Below are positions 1 to 8,349 of a stretch of 64,000 nt of DNA, one piece after another (the stretch's first letter is position 1; each line of letters opens with the position of its first letter). The translations under genes and the position numbers were made by a program. The stretch comes from DASYAE01 sp036501535 (GTDB lineage Bacteria; Actinomycetota; Actinomycetes; Streptomycetales; Catenulisporaceae). The notes beneath the pieces were generated by a model, which saw only the letters and a program-made list of their open reading frames with translations, was not told the DNA's origin and ran no database searches. Where the stretch lies: the NCBI GenBank assembly GCA_036501535.1, contig DASYAE010000289.1, forward strand, positions 62,001-126,000. The letters run 5' to 3'.

Positions 1-501
1 GAGCAGCCCGACCTGGCCGTCGAGCTGCTGGCCGAGGCGCGCGAGTCGAGCGGCCAGGCGCTGGCCGAGTTGCGCGCCCTGGTCCGCGGCATTCACCCGC
101 CAGTCCTGGCCGAGCGCGGGCTCGAGGGCGCCGTGCGGGCGCTCGCGCTCACCCTGCCGATGCCGGTGGACGTGCGCTTCGAGCTGTCCGAGCGGCTCGC
201 CGCCCCGCAGGAGTCGGCCGTCTACTTCGCCATCGCCGAGGCGTTCGCGAACGTCGTCAAGCACAGCGGCGCGCAGCGCGCATGGGTCCGGGTCGAGGCG
301 CACGGCGAACCGGATGCGCGGGATCGCAGGGTGGTCGCCGAGGTCGGCGACGACGGCGGCGGCGGGGCGGATCCCGCGGCCGGCAGCGGGCTGCGCGGGA
401 TCGAGCGCCGTCTGGCGGCATTCGACGGCATACTCGCCGTGACCAGTCCGCGCGGCGGGCCGACGAGTGTGACCATGGAGCTGCCTTGCGCGTTGTCATA
501 G
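1..501 (+). CDS. Sensor histidine kinase, C-terminal part (NarL-partner type)
   Basis: The reading frame is open from the first base, so this gene starts outside the window; 166 residues are visible. They show the end of a HisKA_3-type dimerisation helix (ALAELRALVRGIHPPVL) followed by an HATPase_c domain with an N-box (EAFANVVKHSG) and a glycine-rich ATP lid (DDGGGGADPAAGSGLRG). The phosphorylated histidine itself lies upstream of the window. This layout is that of LiaS/DesK/NarX-like membrane kinases that phosphorylate LuxR-type response regulators. Its stop overlaps the start of the next gene, a NarL-type regulator, so the two are translationally coupled partners. The signal sensed cannot be told from this fragment. 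Confidence 0.9.
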   Translation, partial: EQPDLAVELLAEARESSGQALAELRALVRGIHPPVLAERGLEGAVRALALTLPMPVDVRFELSERLAAPQESAVYFAIAEAFANVVKHSGAQRAWVRVEAHGEPDARDRRVVAEVGDDGGGGADPAAGSGLRGIERRLAAFDGILAVTSPRGGPTSVTMELPCALS

Positions 502-1151
502 CGGAGGATCTGGCGCTGCTGCGGGACGGCCTGATCCGGCTGCTCACCGCATACGGACACGAAGTCGTCGCGGCCGTCGAAAGCGGCCCCGACCTGCTGG
601 ACGCGCTGATCCGGCACCGCCCGGACGTGGCCGTGGTGGACGTGCGGCTACCGCCGACGTTCAGCAACGAGGGGCTGACCGCGGCGATCGAGGCGCGCGC
701 CCGCATCCCCGGCCTGCCGGTGCTGATCCTCTCGCAGCACGTCGAACAGCTTTACGCGCGCGAACTGCTTGGCGGCGGCAGGCCTGGCCAAGCGAAGAGC
801 ACCGGCGCGGTCGGCTACCTGCTCAAGGACCGGGTCTCGGACGTGCAGCGCTTCGTCGAGGCGGTGCAGACGGTCGCGCACGGCGGCACGGTCATGGACC
901 CGGAGGTCATCGGACAGCTGCTGGCCCGCCGATCGAGGGACGAACTGCTCGCCGGCCTGACCGCCCGGGAGCGCGAAGTGCTCGCCCTGATGGCCGAAGG
1001 CCGCACGAACGCCGGTATCGCGGCCCGTCTGGTCGTCACCGAGAAGGCGGTCAGCAAGCACATCAACAACATCTTCACCAAGCTGGGCCTCTACCCGGAC
1101 GAGGACGACAACCGCCGGGTGCTGGCCGTTCTCGCCTACCTCAACGGTTGA
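486..1151 (+). CDS. NarL/FixJ-type response regulator
   Basis: 221-residue DNA-binding response regulator. The receiver domain starts VVIAEDLALL, has the phospho-acceptor Asp at about residue 52 (VVDVRLPP) and the switch lysine in GYLLKD. A LuxR-type helix-turn-helix occupies about residues 158-203 (LTAREREVLALMAEGRTNAGIA). I chose the TTG at 486 because GGAG sits 5 nt upstream and the protein then begins exactly at receiver strand beta1; a longer upstream reading is only the shadow of the kinase. It overlaps the kinase gene by 16 bp, the usual coupling of a two-component pair. The receiver carries a short glycine-rich insertion after helix 4 (GGGRPGQAKS), unlike most NarL proteins. The target genes are unknown. 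Confidence 0.9.
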   Translation: MRVVIAEDLALLRDGLIRLLTAYGHEVVAAVESGPDLLDALIRHRPDVAVVDVRLPPTFSNEGLTAAIEARARIPGLPVLILSQHVEQLYARELLGGGRPGQAKSTGAVGYLLKDRVSDVQRFVEAVQTVAHGGTVMDPEVIGQLLARRSRDELLAGLTAREREVLALMAEGRTNAGIAARLVVTEKAVSKHINNIFTKLGLYPDEDDNRRVLAVLAYLNG

Positions 1152-1234
1152 ACGGATCACGCATCCGCGCCAAGAGAGAATGGCACAGGGAGAACAATGG
1201 TCGCGGAACTTGCGCGGAACGGAAGGGATGGCTG

Positions 1235-1678
1235 ATGTTCGAGCTGGGCACGGACGGGCCCTCGATCATCGTGGTCGGCATCGACGGATCGGATTCGTCC
1301 ATGCGCGCGGCGGCATACGCGGCGGGGCTGGCCCGGCGGCAGAGGTCGAAGCTGGCGCTGGTCTACATCCAGCCCTCCGGCGCGATCTCGGCGCCCGGGG
1401 CCGGGGCGGCCGTGGTGGACCTCGGCCGGGACATCGCGGAGGATCTGCAGCGGCAGATCGTCGAGGCGACTGAGCGGCTGGACGAGCACGAGAGACCGAG
1501 CTGGGAGTTCATCTCCGAGCCCGGCGACCCCTACAACGGCCTGATGAAGGTGGCGGACCGGCTGAAGGCCGACGCGGTGGTGATCGGCGCCTCGCAGAAG
1601 GCCGGGCACCGCATCCTCGGATCGGTCGCGGTGCGGCTGGTGAAGGCGGGGCGGTGGCCGGTGACGGTGGTGCCGTGA
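1235..1678 (+). CDS. Universal stress protein (UspA family)
   Basis: 147-residue single-domain Usp fold: first beta strand with the VVGIDGSDSS nucleotide-binding start and a C-terminal GASQ...ILGSVAVRLVKAGRWPVTVVP stretch matching the ATP-binding G-x2-G-x9-G(S/T) region, though in a loosened form. The ATG at 1235 follows a purine-rich GGAAGGGA at 1221-1228; in-frame codons further upstream are unsupported. It lies 83 bp after the response regulator and may belong to the same transcription unit. Usp proteins accumulate under starvation, hypoxia or redox stress in actinobacteria, but nothing here shows which stress applies. Confidence 0.9.
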   Translation: MFELGTDGPSIIVVGIDGSDSSMRAAAYAAGLARRQRSKLALVYIQPSGAISAPGAGAAVVDLGRDIAEDLQRQIVEATERLDEHERPSWEFISEPGDPYNGLMKVADRLKADAVVIGASQKAGHRILGSVAVRLVKAGRWPVTVVP

Positions 1679-1732
1679 GAGTACTGCCGTGAGGCGTCAG
1701 CAGTCGGCCGGGCGCATGTCAGCCGACGGCGG

Positions 1733-2233
1733 TCAGCCGAGCGCGGCCTCGATCGGTCCGCGGGCTAGGGCCAGCCACAGGTCCAGTGCGGCCGGGTCGT
1801 CGTACTCGCGGTCGATCAGGTAGAGCGCCTTCGTCGGGCTCTGCGCGCCGATCTCGGCCAGTACGGGCTTGAGGAAGACCTCCGGCGCCATCGCGTGGCC
1901 GGGGCCGCCGCCGAGCATGAGTGGCACCGCGACGACGCCGGCCAGCGAGTCGGCCGGGAAACGGTCTAGGAACAGCTTGAGCAGGCCGGTGTACGTGGCC
2001 TTATAGGTGGGGCTAGCCACGACGAGCAGGTCGAGGCCCTTCACCGCCTCGACCGCCTCGGCGACCGCCGGGTCCGACCAGTCCAGCAGGGCGGCGCCGA
2101 GGTCGGCGAGGTCGAGCGTGAAGCCGGGCGGGGCGCCGGTCAGCCGCTCGGCGACCAGCAGGGCCGCCGCGTAGGTGCGCGACCTGGGCTTGGGGTTGCC
2201 GACGACGATTCCGGCCCTGACGCCCTCACGCAT
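1733..2233 (-). CDS. NADPH-dependent FMN reductase family protein
   Basis: 166-residue flavodoxin-like protein. Evidence is the N-terminal phosphate-binding loop (VVGNPKPRSRTYAAALL), the SPTYKATYTGLLKLFLDRFP segment typical of SsuE/MsuE-like FMN reductases, and an LGGGPGHA loop. Such enzymes reduce free FMN with NAD(P)H, often feeding a two-component monooxygenase, but no monooxygenase lies next to it. I start it at the ATG at 2233, preceded by a GAGG/GGCG purine stretch; an upstream in-frame start at 2311 would add 26 residues without a recognisable domain. The gene is tail-to-tail with the stress protein and in line with the esterase gene behind it. Confidence 0.85.
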   Translation of the reverse strand: MREGVRAGIVVGNPKPRSRTYAAALLVAERLTGAPPGFTLDLADLGAALLDWSDPAVAEAVEAVKGLDLLVVASPTYKATYTGLLKLFLDRFPADSLAGVVAVPLMLGGGPGHAMAPEVFLKPVLAEIGAQSPTKALYLIDREYDDPAALDLWLALARGPIEAALG

Positions 2234-2327
2234 CGCCGCTCGCCTCGTCTCGTCGCCGATCGGTTCGACATTCGTCGAAGCTAACCGGCGGGTCGGTGGG
2301 CTGTCAATCATGATCCGCCGAGCGGGT

Positions 2328-3416
2328 TCAGCCGCCGAGGGCGTGCACCATGTTCATGATCGCGGTGATCTGGACTCCGCCGTGCGTCGCGTATCCGGCG
2401 TCGCCTGCGCCGAGGTAGCCCCACCAATCCCAGCAGCCGAGCGGGTTGACCACCGCGGTCGCCTCGGCTTGCGGGTAGAGCACGATCATGTTGTTCGTGT
2501 CCGCGTAGTTGTTCAGGTAGGAGTCGTCCACGAAGGTCAGCCCGATCGTGCTCGCGCTCATCTCGCAGCCGTGCAGGGCGACCATCAGGCGGCAGGAGGC
2601 GCCGCTCGCGCACGAGGCGGGTACGTATGCGTATCCGGTCGGCCCCATGCTGATCGCGGCGGCGCTGCCACCGGGCACGTACTGGTTCTGGCTGAACGAG
2701 AGCAGCGATCCGGTCGTCGTGCCCGTATTCGGCGGGTTCACCGAGCCGAGCAGCTTGGCTAGGAACTCGCCCTCGGGGTCGGTGCCGCAGTCGTTCATGT
2801 ACGGCACCTGCGACGCGGAGCAAGCACCGGGAGCCAGGGGGCTGATCCAGCCGTGGCCGGCCGGGGTCGAGGCGTCGTACTCGGCCGAGGCGCCGAAGTG
2901 CTGGAAGAAGGCGGCGTCGTCCTGGTCGAGGCTGCCGGCCACCACCGTGTCGCGGGTGCCGTGGTAGACCCAGTCCCGCTGCGCCGCGAGGTGCGAGGTC
3001 GGGTCGATCAGTCCGTCGGCGGCCCAGGCGGCGGCGTCGGCCTCGTCCGTGGACAGGTAGGCCGGGTAGACCGACTCGGCGCAGCCGTATACGGCCTCGT
3101 ATTCGTTGTCCAGCGCGCAGTCGTACTGCGCGGCGGCGAAGATCGCCGCGCCTTTGAACGTGCCCGAATACGCGACGGCGAGCTGGTTGGCCATGTCGCC
3201 GCCGGACGAGACGCCGGAGACGTAGTCGGCGGAGACCGAGTAGGCCGACAGGCCTCCGGAGGCCGCGGCGGCGGAACCGGTTGCGGCCAGGGCCGGCGCG
3301 CCCGGTGCGAGCAGGCCGGAGGCGATCCAGGCGACGATCGCGGCCGGGCGCAGGAAGCGCAGGCGGCGGGAACGGGAGAAGCGGCGGATCTGCCGCGGAC
3401 GCGGTGCAGCAGCCAT
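2328..3416 (-). CDS. Secreted PHB depolymerase-family esterase (permuted catalytic domain)
   Basis: 362 residues with an Arg-rich N-terminus, a hydrophobic stretch and an Ala-rich cleavage region near residue 45, so it is probably exported. The catalytic parts appear in the order nucleophile GVSSG (Ser70), Asp156 (HGTRDTVV), His188 (AGHGW), then the oxyanion-hole motif LHGCEMS (about residue 282) and a YPQ...CWDWWGY block near the C-terminus. In most PHB depolymerases the HGC and CW blocks come before the lipase box; this reversed order is that of the circularly permuted type II catalytic domain. No separate substrate-binding or linker domain is present. Expected role is hydrolysis of polyhydroxybutyrate or related short-chain esters outside the cell. 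The ATG at 3416 is the first that gives a proper signal peptide. Confidence 0.82.
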   Translation of the reverse strand: MAAAPRPRQIRRFSRSRRLRFLRPAAIVAWIASGLLAPGAPALAATGSAAAASGGLSAYSVSADYVSGVSSGGDMANQLAVAYSGTFKGAAIFAAAQYDCALDNEYEAVYGCAESVYPAYLSTDEADAAAWAADGLIDPTSHLAAQRDWVYHGTRDTVVAGSLDQDDAAFFQHFGASAEYDASTPAGHGWISPLAPGACSASQVPYMNDCGTDPEGEFLAKLLGSVNPPNTGTTTGSLLSFSQNQYVPGGSAAAISMGPTGYAYVPASCASGASCRLMVALHGCEMSASTIGLTFVDDSYLNNYADTNNMIVLYPQAEATAVVNPLGCWDWWGYLGAGDAGYATHGGVQITAIMNMVHALGG

Positions 3417-3572
3417 GCGATCATCCTTGATCTTCAGACTGTGGGTGCCACTCAGCTTCGCCAGACCACGCGTGCCGCGACACGTCGTTCGGCCATAGGA
3501 CGGCGGGCTCGATCCTGTGGCCCGACCACATCTGCTCACACGGTTGGCCGACCGGGCCGACCGCCGGGCGGC

Positions 3573-3941
3573 TCAGAGCGCGCCGAGGCCCAGCCCGAGC
3601 GCGGCGGCCGCGAGTCCGGCGGCGATGCTCCCGGCGAGGTTCGCGACGGCGACGAGCCCGGCGCCGTCCTCCATCAGGCGCAGCGACTCGAAGCTGTAGG
3701 TCGAGAAGGTCGTGTAGCCGCCGCACACGCCGGTGCCCAGGATGACCAGCGCGTCCCCGGGCAGCACGTGCTGGGTCGCGAGGCCGGTGAGCAGGCCGAG
3801 GATGAAGGAGCCGGTGATGTTGATGACCCAGGTTCCGGCCGGGAAGACCGAGTCGCGCCGCCAGGCAACGGCCCGGTCCACCAGATAGCGGGCCACCGCT
3901 CCGAAGGCCGCTCCCAGTGCGACCGCCAACGCGAGGATCAC
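3573..3941 (-). CDS. crcB: Fluoride channel CrcB/Fluc, subunit 2
   Basis: 122-residue membrane protein with four hydrophobic helices and the family signatures GAVARYLVDR, NITGSFILGLL and GGYTTFSTYSFE. Fluc proteins export fluoride as dimers; actinobacteria often carry two adjacent genes whose products form a heterodimer. The start ATG overlaps the stop of the upstream crcB by 4 bp (ATGA), so both are translated from one mRNA. Confidence 0.95.
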   Translation of the reverse strand: MILALAVALGAAFGAVARYLVDRAVAWRRDSVFPAGTWVINITGSFILGLLTGLATQHVLPGDALVILGTGVCGGYTTFSTYSFESLRLMEDGAGLVAVANLAGSIAAGLAAAALGLGLGAL

Positions 3942-4519
3942 GACGTGCTCCCCTCGGCTGCGGACTCGCCCTCGCGTTCGCCCGATCGATGCAGCGACCG
4001 GGCATGCCGGTGCGCGACGATCGCCCGTCCGGCGGTGAACCCGAGGCTGCCGGCGGCCAGTCCGGCGGCGAGTGAGCCGAACAGGTAGAGCGCGGCCGTC
4101 CCGTAATGCCGGTCGGCGATCAGTCGGTCGGTGTCCACCATCCAGGTCGAGAACGTGGTGTAGGCGCCGCAGAAGCCGACGCCGAGCAGCGGCCGCACCA
4201 GCGTGGTCGGCGGCCAGACCTCGAGGATCAGCACGACGAGCAGGCAGAGCAGGAACGAGCCGGAGACGTTGATGCCGAAGGTCGCCACCGGGAAGCCGCC
4301 GTGCGCGGTCGGAGCGGCGCGTCCGATGAGGTAACGGGCCAGTCCCCCGACCGCGCCGCCGAGCGCGATGACGCCGATCAGCCGGGGGTCGGGAAGTTCC
4401 GGGCGCCCCCGCCGGGCCCGGCCGGCCGGCACCGGCTCCACGTCGGGATCGATCGGCAGGGCGGCCTCGCGCTGTGCCGACCCTGTTTTGGCCGACACCG
4501 CCTCGGTCTCACCAGTCAT
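3938..4519 (-). CDS. crcB: Fluoride channel CrcB/Fluc, subunit 1
   Basis: 193 residues: a polar N-terminal extension of about 45 residues, then the four-helix Fluc core (GGLARYLIGR, NVSGSFLLCLL, CGAYTTFSTWMVD) and a charged C-terminal tail rich in His, Arg and Glu. It is longer than the usual 120-130 residues because of these two tails. The ATG at 4519 has GGAAGG 9 nt upstream. A probable fluoride riboswitch (4556-4612) and a -10 box (4620-4625) precede it, so the pair is probably switched on by fluoride. Confidence 0.95.
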   Translation of the reverse strand: MTGETEAVSAKTGSAQREAALPIDPDVEPVPAGRARRGRPELPDPRLIGVIALGGAVGGLARYLIGRAAPTAHGGFPVATFGINVSGSFLLCLLVVLILEVWPPTTLVRPLLGVGFCGAYTTFSTWMVDTDRLIADRHYGTAALYLFGSLAAGLAAGSLGFTAGRAIVAHRHARSLHRSGEREGESAAEGSTS

Positions 4520-4555
4520 GAGTCGTACCTTCCTACAAGATCGCACCAGGCGTTC

Positions 4556-4612
4556 GAGTAGGGACCGTTGGCCGCGTCGGTGCGGCGATTGACGGCGAGC
4601 CCCTCCGCCGAG
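4556..4612 (-). promoter_or_regulatory. Probable fluoride riboswitch (crcB motif)
   Basis: Read on the minus strand, this segment begins GGCGGAGGGGCTCGCC, continues with a GCCGC/GCGGC hairpin, and ends CCAACGGTCCCTAC. This follows the crcB aptamer layout: GGCG pairs with CGCC, AGGG(G) pairs with (T)CCCT, and the enclosed GC stem matches. It differs from the consensus at several positions, mostly transitions. It lies between a -10 box and the SD of crcB, which is where the aptamer is expected. I judged it by eye, not with a covariance model. Confidence 0.7.
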
Positions 4613-4619
4613 AGTCGCC

Positions 4620-4625
4620 ACTATA
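4620..4625 (-). promoter_or_regulatory. -10 box of the crcB operon
   Basis: TATAGT on the minus strand. Transcription would start about 7 nt later, just before the aptamer, so the riboswitch would be the first structure in the mRNA. No good -35 is visible. Confidence 0.5.
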
Positions 4626-4713
4626 CCGGGCGCCCCGGCGAAGGCTTGATCGCGTTCGCCTGCCGGACCGCGGCCGGGTGATCGGCCGGGGAGCCGGGGG
4701 ATGCGCGCGGCGC

Positions 4714-6645
4714 TCAGACGACGCGGTTCCAGTCGGTCGCGCCGCCTCCATCGGGGGCGGCGTCCTCGAGTTCTTCCACCTCCGGCCACGGCTCGTCGGC
4801 GATCGTGTCCTCCGGTTCGGGCCCGGGCACGGAGTCGAGGATGTCGCCGTCCGAGAGCCGGGTGCCGGCCAGGCGGGCCAGTGCCCGCAGCGCCTCGCTG
4901 ATCACGAGCTCACCCGGAGCGTCCAGCGGCACCGGTTCCCGCTTCTTGTCACCGATTCGGGCGAACCAGGCCGGGCCGGTCAGCACCGTGTCCGGCTGCG
5001 GCCGGCTGATCCGCAGGACGCACGCCAGGCCAGCATCCGAGAATTCATGGAAGACGAGGTTTGTGCCGCTTGTGCCGCTCGTGCTGCCGCCGCCGTCCCG
5101 AGCGTGGTCGCCACCCCGGTCGTGGTGGTCCGGTTCGCGGCCGGGGGCCTCCCGGTCCCGGACGGCCGCCGGCTTGGCATCGGCCGGAACCGCGTCGCTC
5201 ACGCCCCGCGCGCCGGCGGGCTTCCAGCGCAGCGCGGCGACCGCGGCGTCGAACACGTCGGACGGCACCGCCCGATCGGCGTAGTCGATCAGCTCGGTCT
5301 CGTCCGGCGCCGGCAGCCGTCTGGTGTATTCGCGCTCGATCTGCGGGAACGGCTGGCCGGGCCACAATCCGGGCAGCAGCGCCCGCCATCGTCCGACGGA
5401 CCGGTCGGTTGCCGCCCGGGGATGCCAGAGCTCGACCATGGTGGCGTCCTGGAGTATCGCCGCCACGCCCGCGGCCACCGTGCCGGCCGTCTTCTTACCC
5501 CCCGCGAGCCGGCCGCCCATGGCGCACAGGCCGCCGACGTGGTCGGGGATCACCTCGATGCGGCGGCCGTCCGGAAGGTGCAGCCGCCAGACGAGCCGGC
5601 AGGTGACCGCGCGGGTTATCGGATGGGCTAGGTAGAGGTTCCGCCAGTCGGCGTAGGGCCAGGTGCGTTGCGCGGACAGCAGTTCCTCCAGACGGATCAC
5701 CTCGTGGGCGTAGGTCTCCTCGATGTCGCGCACGTGCCTGTTGACGACTTTCAGCGCATGTTCGTCCTCGGTCGCAGGTGTGGCGTCGGCGAACTCGCTC
5801 ACCTTGACCCGCCCCGAGGGCAGGAGCTCCAGTGTGTAGGACCGGTGATGCACGGAGACGGCGAGGTGCCAGTCGCCGCCCAGGCCGTGCCGGGCGACCG
5901 CCAGCTCGGCCAGCCGGCTCGGCACGCCGCCGCGGTTGCGAGCGGCGAGCTGGACCGCGAGCAGGATCTGCGAGCGCTGCGCCTTGGCCGGTGCGAGCGG
6001 CGCCAGCGCCGAGAGCTGCTCGGCGGCCTCGTCGGTGGCCAGCTCGGCAAGGGCATTGATACACGCGTTGCGCAGCCGCACCGACTCGATCGACCAGGGC
6101 TCCGTCAGGACCCTGCGCAGCAGCGCCCCGAGGGCCGCGACCATGCCGGAGTCGTCCTGCGCGAGACGGGCGGCGATCCAGACGGTGTTGACCGCGGCCG
6201 TCGTGTTGCCCTCTGCCACCAGGATCGGACGCCCATCGACCTCTGCGACAGGATCCTGCTGCGAACCCGCGGCCTCGGCGGCCGGGCGCGGCCGGGCGAG
6301 CCGGGCGGCCGACTCGGCGGCGGTCCGCGGCACCGCCTCGACCAGCATCGCAAAGAGCTGCTCGGCCAGCCTCGCCGCGGCCCGGTCCGCGGCCAGCCGC
6401 TCGGCGAAGACGCGCCAGCCGGCGTCCTGCCACGGCCGCGCGGGCCGATCGCGGCCGAGCTCAAGCGTGCCGAGCCGTTCCAGCTGGGATTCCTTGAGCT
6501 GGGCTGCGATCTGCACGGTCCAGCCGTCGGCCGCGGACAGCCCGGCCCGGCTCAGCGCCCACGCGGTCCGGTCGGCGCCGCGCGGCGGTTCGCCCTCTGA
6601 TTCCCCGTCGTCGCCGCTCCTACCGAACAACCGCGTCAGTCTCAT
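4714..6645 (-). CDS. DUF4132 domain-containing protein
   Basis: 643-residue soluble protein. The middle part carries the DUF4132 signature region (WPYADWRNLYLAHPITR, followed by a LVWRL strand). The N-terminal half is rich in Ala and Leu helices and may form a helical repeat. A low-complexity Gly/Asp/His segment (residues about 490-530) separates off a C-terminal beta-rich domain. DUF4132 is found in MolR-like proteins, often together with WGR domains, and has no firmly known reaction. The start codon at 6645 lies 6 nt after a TATCGT -10 box, so the mRNA is probably leaderless. It is divergent from the broken MFS gene. Confidence 0.75.
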   Translation of the reverse strand: MRLTRLFGRSGDDGESEGEPPRGADRTAWALSRAGLSAADGWTVQIAAQLKESQLERLGTLELGRDRPARPWQDAGWRVFAERLAADRAAARLAEQLFAMLVEAVPRTAAESAARLARPRPAAEAAGSQQDPVAEVDGRPILVAEGNTTAAVNTVWIAARLAQDDSGMVAALGALLRRVLTEPWSIESVRLRNACINALAELATDEAAEQLSALAPLAPAKAQRSQILLAVQLAARNRGGVPSRLAELAVARHGLGGDWHLAVSVHHRSYTLELLPSGRVKVSEFADATPATEDEHALKVVNRHVRDIEETYAHEVIRLEELLSAQRTWPYADWRNLYLAHPITRAVTCRLVWRLHLPDGRRIEVIPDHVGGLCAMGGRLAGGKKTAGTVAAGVAAILQDATMVELWHPRAATDRSVGRWRALLPGLWPGQPFPQIEREYTRRLPAPDETELIDYADRAVPSDVFDAAVAALRWKPAGARGVSDAVPADAKPAAVRDREAPGREPDHHDRGGDHARDGGGSTSGTSGTNLVFHEFSDAGLACVLRISRPQPDTVLTGPAWFARIGDKKREPVPLDAPGELVISEALRALARLAGTRLSDGDILDSVPGPEPEDTIADEPWPEVEELEDAAPDGGGATDWNRVV

Positions 6646-6651
6646 AACGCG

Positions 6652-6657
6652 ACGATA
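6652..6657 (-). promoter_or_regulatory. -10 box, leaderless start of the DUF4132 gene
   Basis: TATCGT on the minus strand, with 6 nt (6646-6651) between it and the ATG at 6645. There is no SD sequence, as expected for a leaderless mRNA. Confidence 0.5.
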
Positions 6658-6770
6658 TCCATCCGGTCGCGGAAATGCCCCGCGGCCCGGCCCCTCGCGT
6701 CCAATCCCGGTTCGCCAGCATCATCGGCCACAGCAGCATCATCCTGGATTTTTTCACATATGAACTCGTC

Positions 6771-6776
6771 TATAAG
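6771..6776 (+). promoter_or_regulatory. -10 box of the MFS gene
   Basis: TATAAG, five of six bases of the consensus, 7 nt before the GTG at 6784. This favours the GTG over the in-frame ATG at 6760, which lies upstream of the box and lacks an SD. Confidence 0.45.
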
Positions 6777-6783
6777 TGTTTCC

Positions 6784-8120
6784 GTGAGCGGAACCCTGAC
6801 CACTGGGCCGCGGTCGGTAGCGGTCCCGGAGCACCCGCACATCCGCGTCCTGATACCGCCGCTGCTGCGGGCGAGTCCGGACTTCCGGCGCGCCCTGTTC
6901 GGCGATCTGGCGTCGGCGCTCGGCTCGGCGACCTCCGCGGTCGCCTACCCGCTGCTGGTGCTCAGCCTGCGCGGGACCACGCTACAGGCCGGCGCGGTGG
7001 CCGCGGTCTCGCTCTCCACCCGGCTGGTGCTGCGGCTGCCGGCCGGGCAGCTGGTGGACCGGTGGAACCGGCGGATCGTGATGCTGTCCGCCGACCTGGT
7101 GCGGATGGTCGCCGTGGCCAGCATCCCGCTCAGTGCACTGCTGACCCGGCCGCAGTTCGCGCAGCTGGTCGTCATCGCCGTGATCGAGGGCGCCGCCGCC
7201 GCGCTGTTCGGGCCGGCCGGCGACGTCCTGATCAAGGACATCGTCGCCCCGGCGCAGTTCGGCGAGGCGCTGGGCCTGAGCCAGTCGGCGCTGGGGGCGA
7301 CCCACCTGGTCGGGCCGGCGATGGGCGGGGCGCTGTTCGCGCTGGGCCGCGAACTGCCGTTCGCGCTCGACTCCGCCTCCTACGCCGTGTCGGCGCTCTT
7401 GATCTGGCGGATCACCGTGCGCCCGGCCGCGTGCGCCCCGGCCGGCCGGCCGGCGGCGTCACCGCGGGTCTGAGCTGGCTGCTGCGGCGGCGGGTGCTGT
7501 GGACCGTGCTGCTCTACGCCGGCGTGGTCAACCTGCTGCTGGCCGCGATCGAGATGCTGGCCATCCTGGACCTGCGGATGCTGGGCGTGCCGAGCCTGCC
7601 GATCGGGCTGATCCTGTCCTGCTCCGGGGTCGGCGCGCTGGCCGGCTCGCTGGGGTCGGCCGGCGTGGTCCGGCGGGTCGGGCCGTCCGGGATCCTGCTC
7701 GGGATCGGCGCCGCCTGGACCGTGGTGCTGCTCGTGTTCGCGTTCGCATTCAACCCGTTCACCGCCGCCGCGCTGCTCGCCGTGCTGATGACGCTCTCGC
7801 CGTCGGTCGGCGTCCTGGTCGGGCAGTCGCTGCTCAGCGGCACGCCGCGGGACCTGCTCGGCCGGGTGAGCGCGGCGGCGACGGTGCCGCTCTCGGGCCT
7901 GGCCGGGCTCGGCCCGGTGCTGGCCGGCGGGCTGTGCCTGGCGATCAGGCCGCCGCACGCCTGGCTCGCGCTCGCGGCGCTCACCGCGGCGGCCACCGCG
8001 CTCGGCTACCCCCGGCTGCGGGCGTTCCGATTACCCGGACCGGACGCGGCCGGACCGGACCCTCCCGGCCCGATTCCGGTACCGGATACGGATCCTGATA
8101 CCTCGCACCATAATACGTGA
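6784..8120 (+). pseudogene. MFS transporter, frameshifted
   Basis: Two frames together encode one 12-helix major facilitator of the MFS_3 (macrolide-efflux-like) type. The first, to about 7450, holds helices 1-6 with the motif GQLVDRWNRRIVM between helices 2 and 3. The second, from about 7450 to 8120, holds helices 7-12 (LLYAGVVNLLLAAIEML, GLILSCSGVGALAGSLG and later). Homology passes from frame 1 to frame 3 without loss, inside a run of four CCGG units at 7438-7453; losing one such 4-bp unit, or one base, gives exactly this shift. As read, translation ends at 7473 after half a transporter. It could be a recent pseudogene, a slippage-switched gene or a sequence error. The 3' part contains a TTA codon near 8030. 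Confidence 0.8.
7438..7453 (+). repeat. (CCGG)4 tandem repeat at the MFS frameshift
   Basis: Four perfect CCGG units in a row at the point where the reading frame changes. A change of one unit restores or breaks the frame. Confidence 0.8.
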
Positions 8121-8349
8121 CCTGATAGCACGGCGGGACGACGGGACGGGTGCCGGAGCGGGTGCCGAAACGGGTGACAGGGCGCCGAGCAGCGCCGCAG
8201 CGGGACGGGTCGGTCTCTTTGTCGCGGCGGGGCAGCCGCGACCTCAAGGCACGCTCAAGTCAGCGTCCGGTCGTCGCCGTTACCGTTGATGCCACAGCCT
8301 TGGCAGTGCCAGCATGTCATCCGATTGTCCGCCCCCAGGAGGGACCGCG

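Noticed and set aside
486..1151. NarL-type regulator as the receptor for the LuxI signal
   Set aside because: It has a phosphoreceiver domain and a kinase partner instead of an autoinducer-binding domain, and lies 41 kb away.
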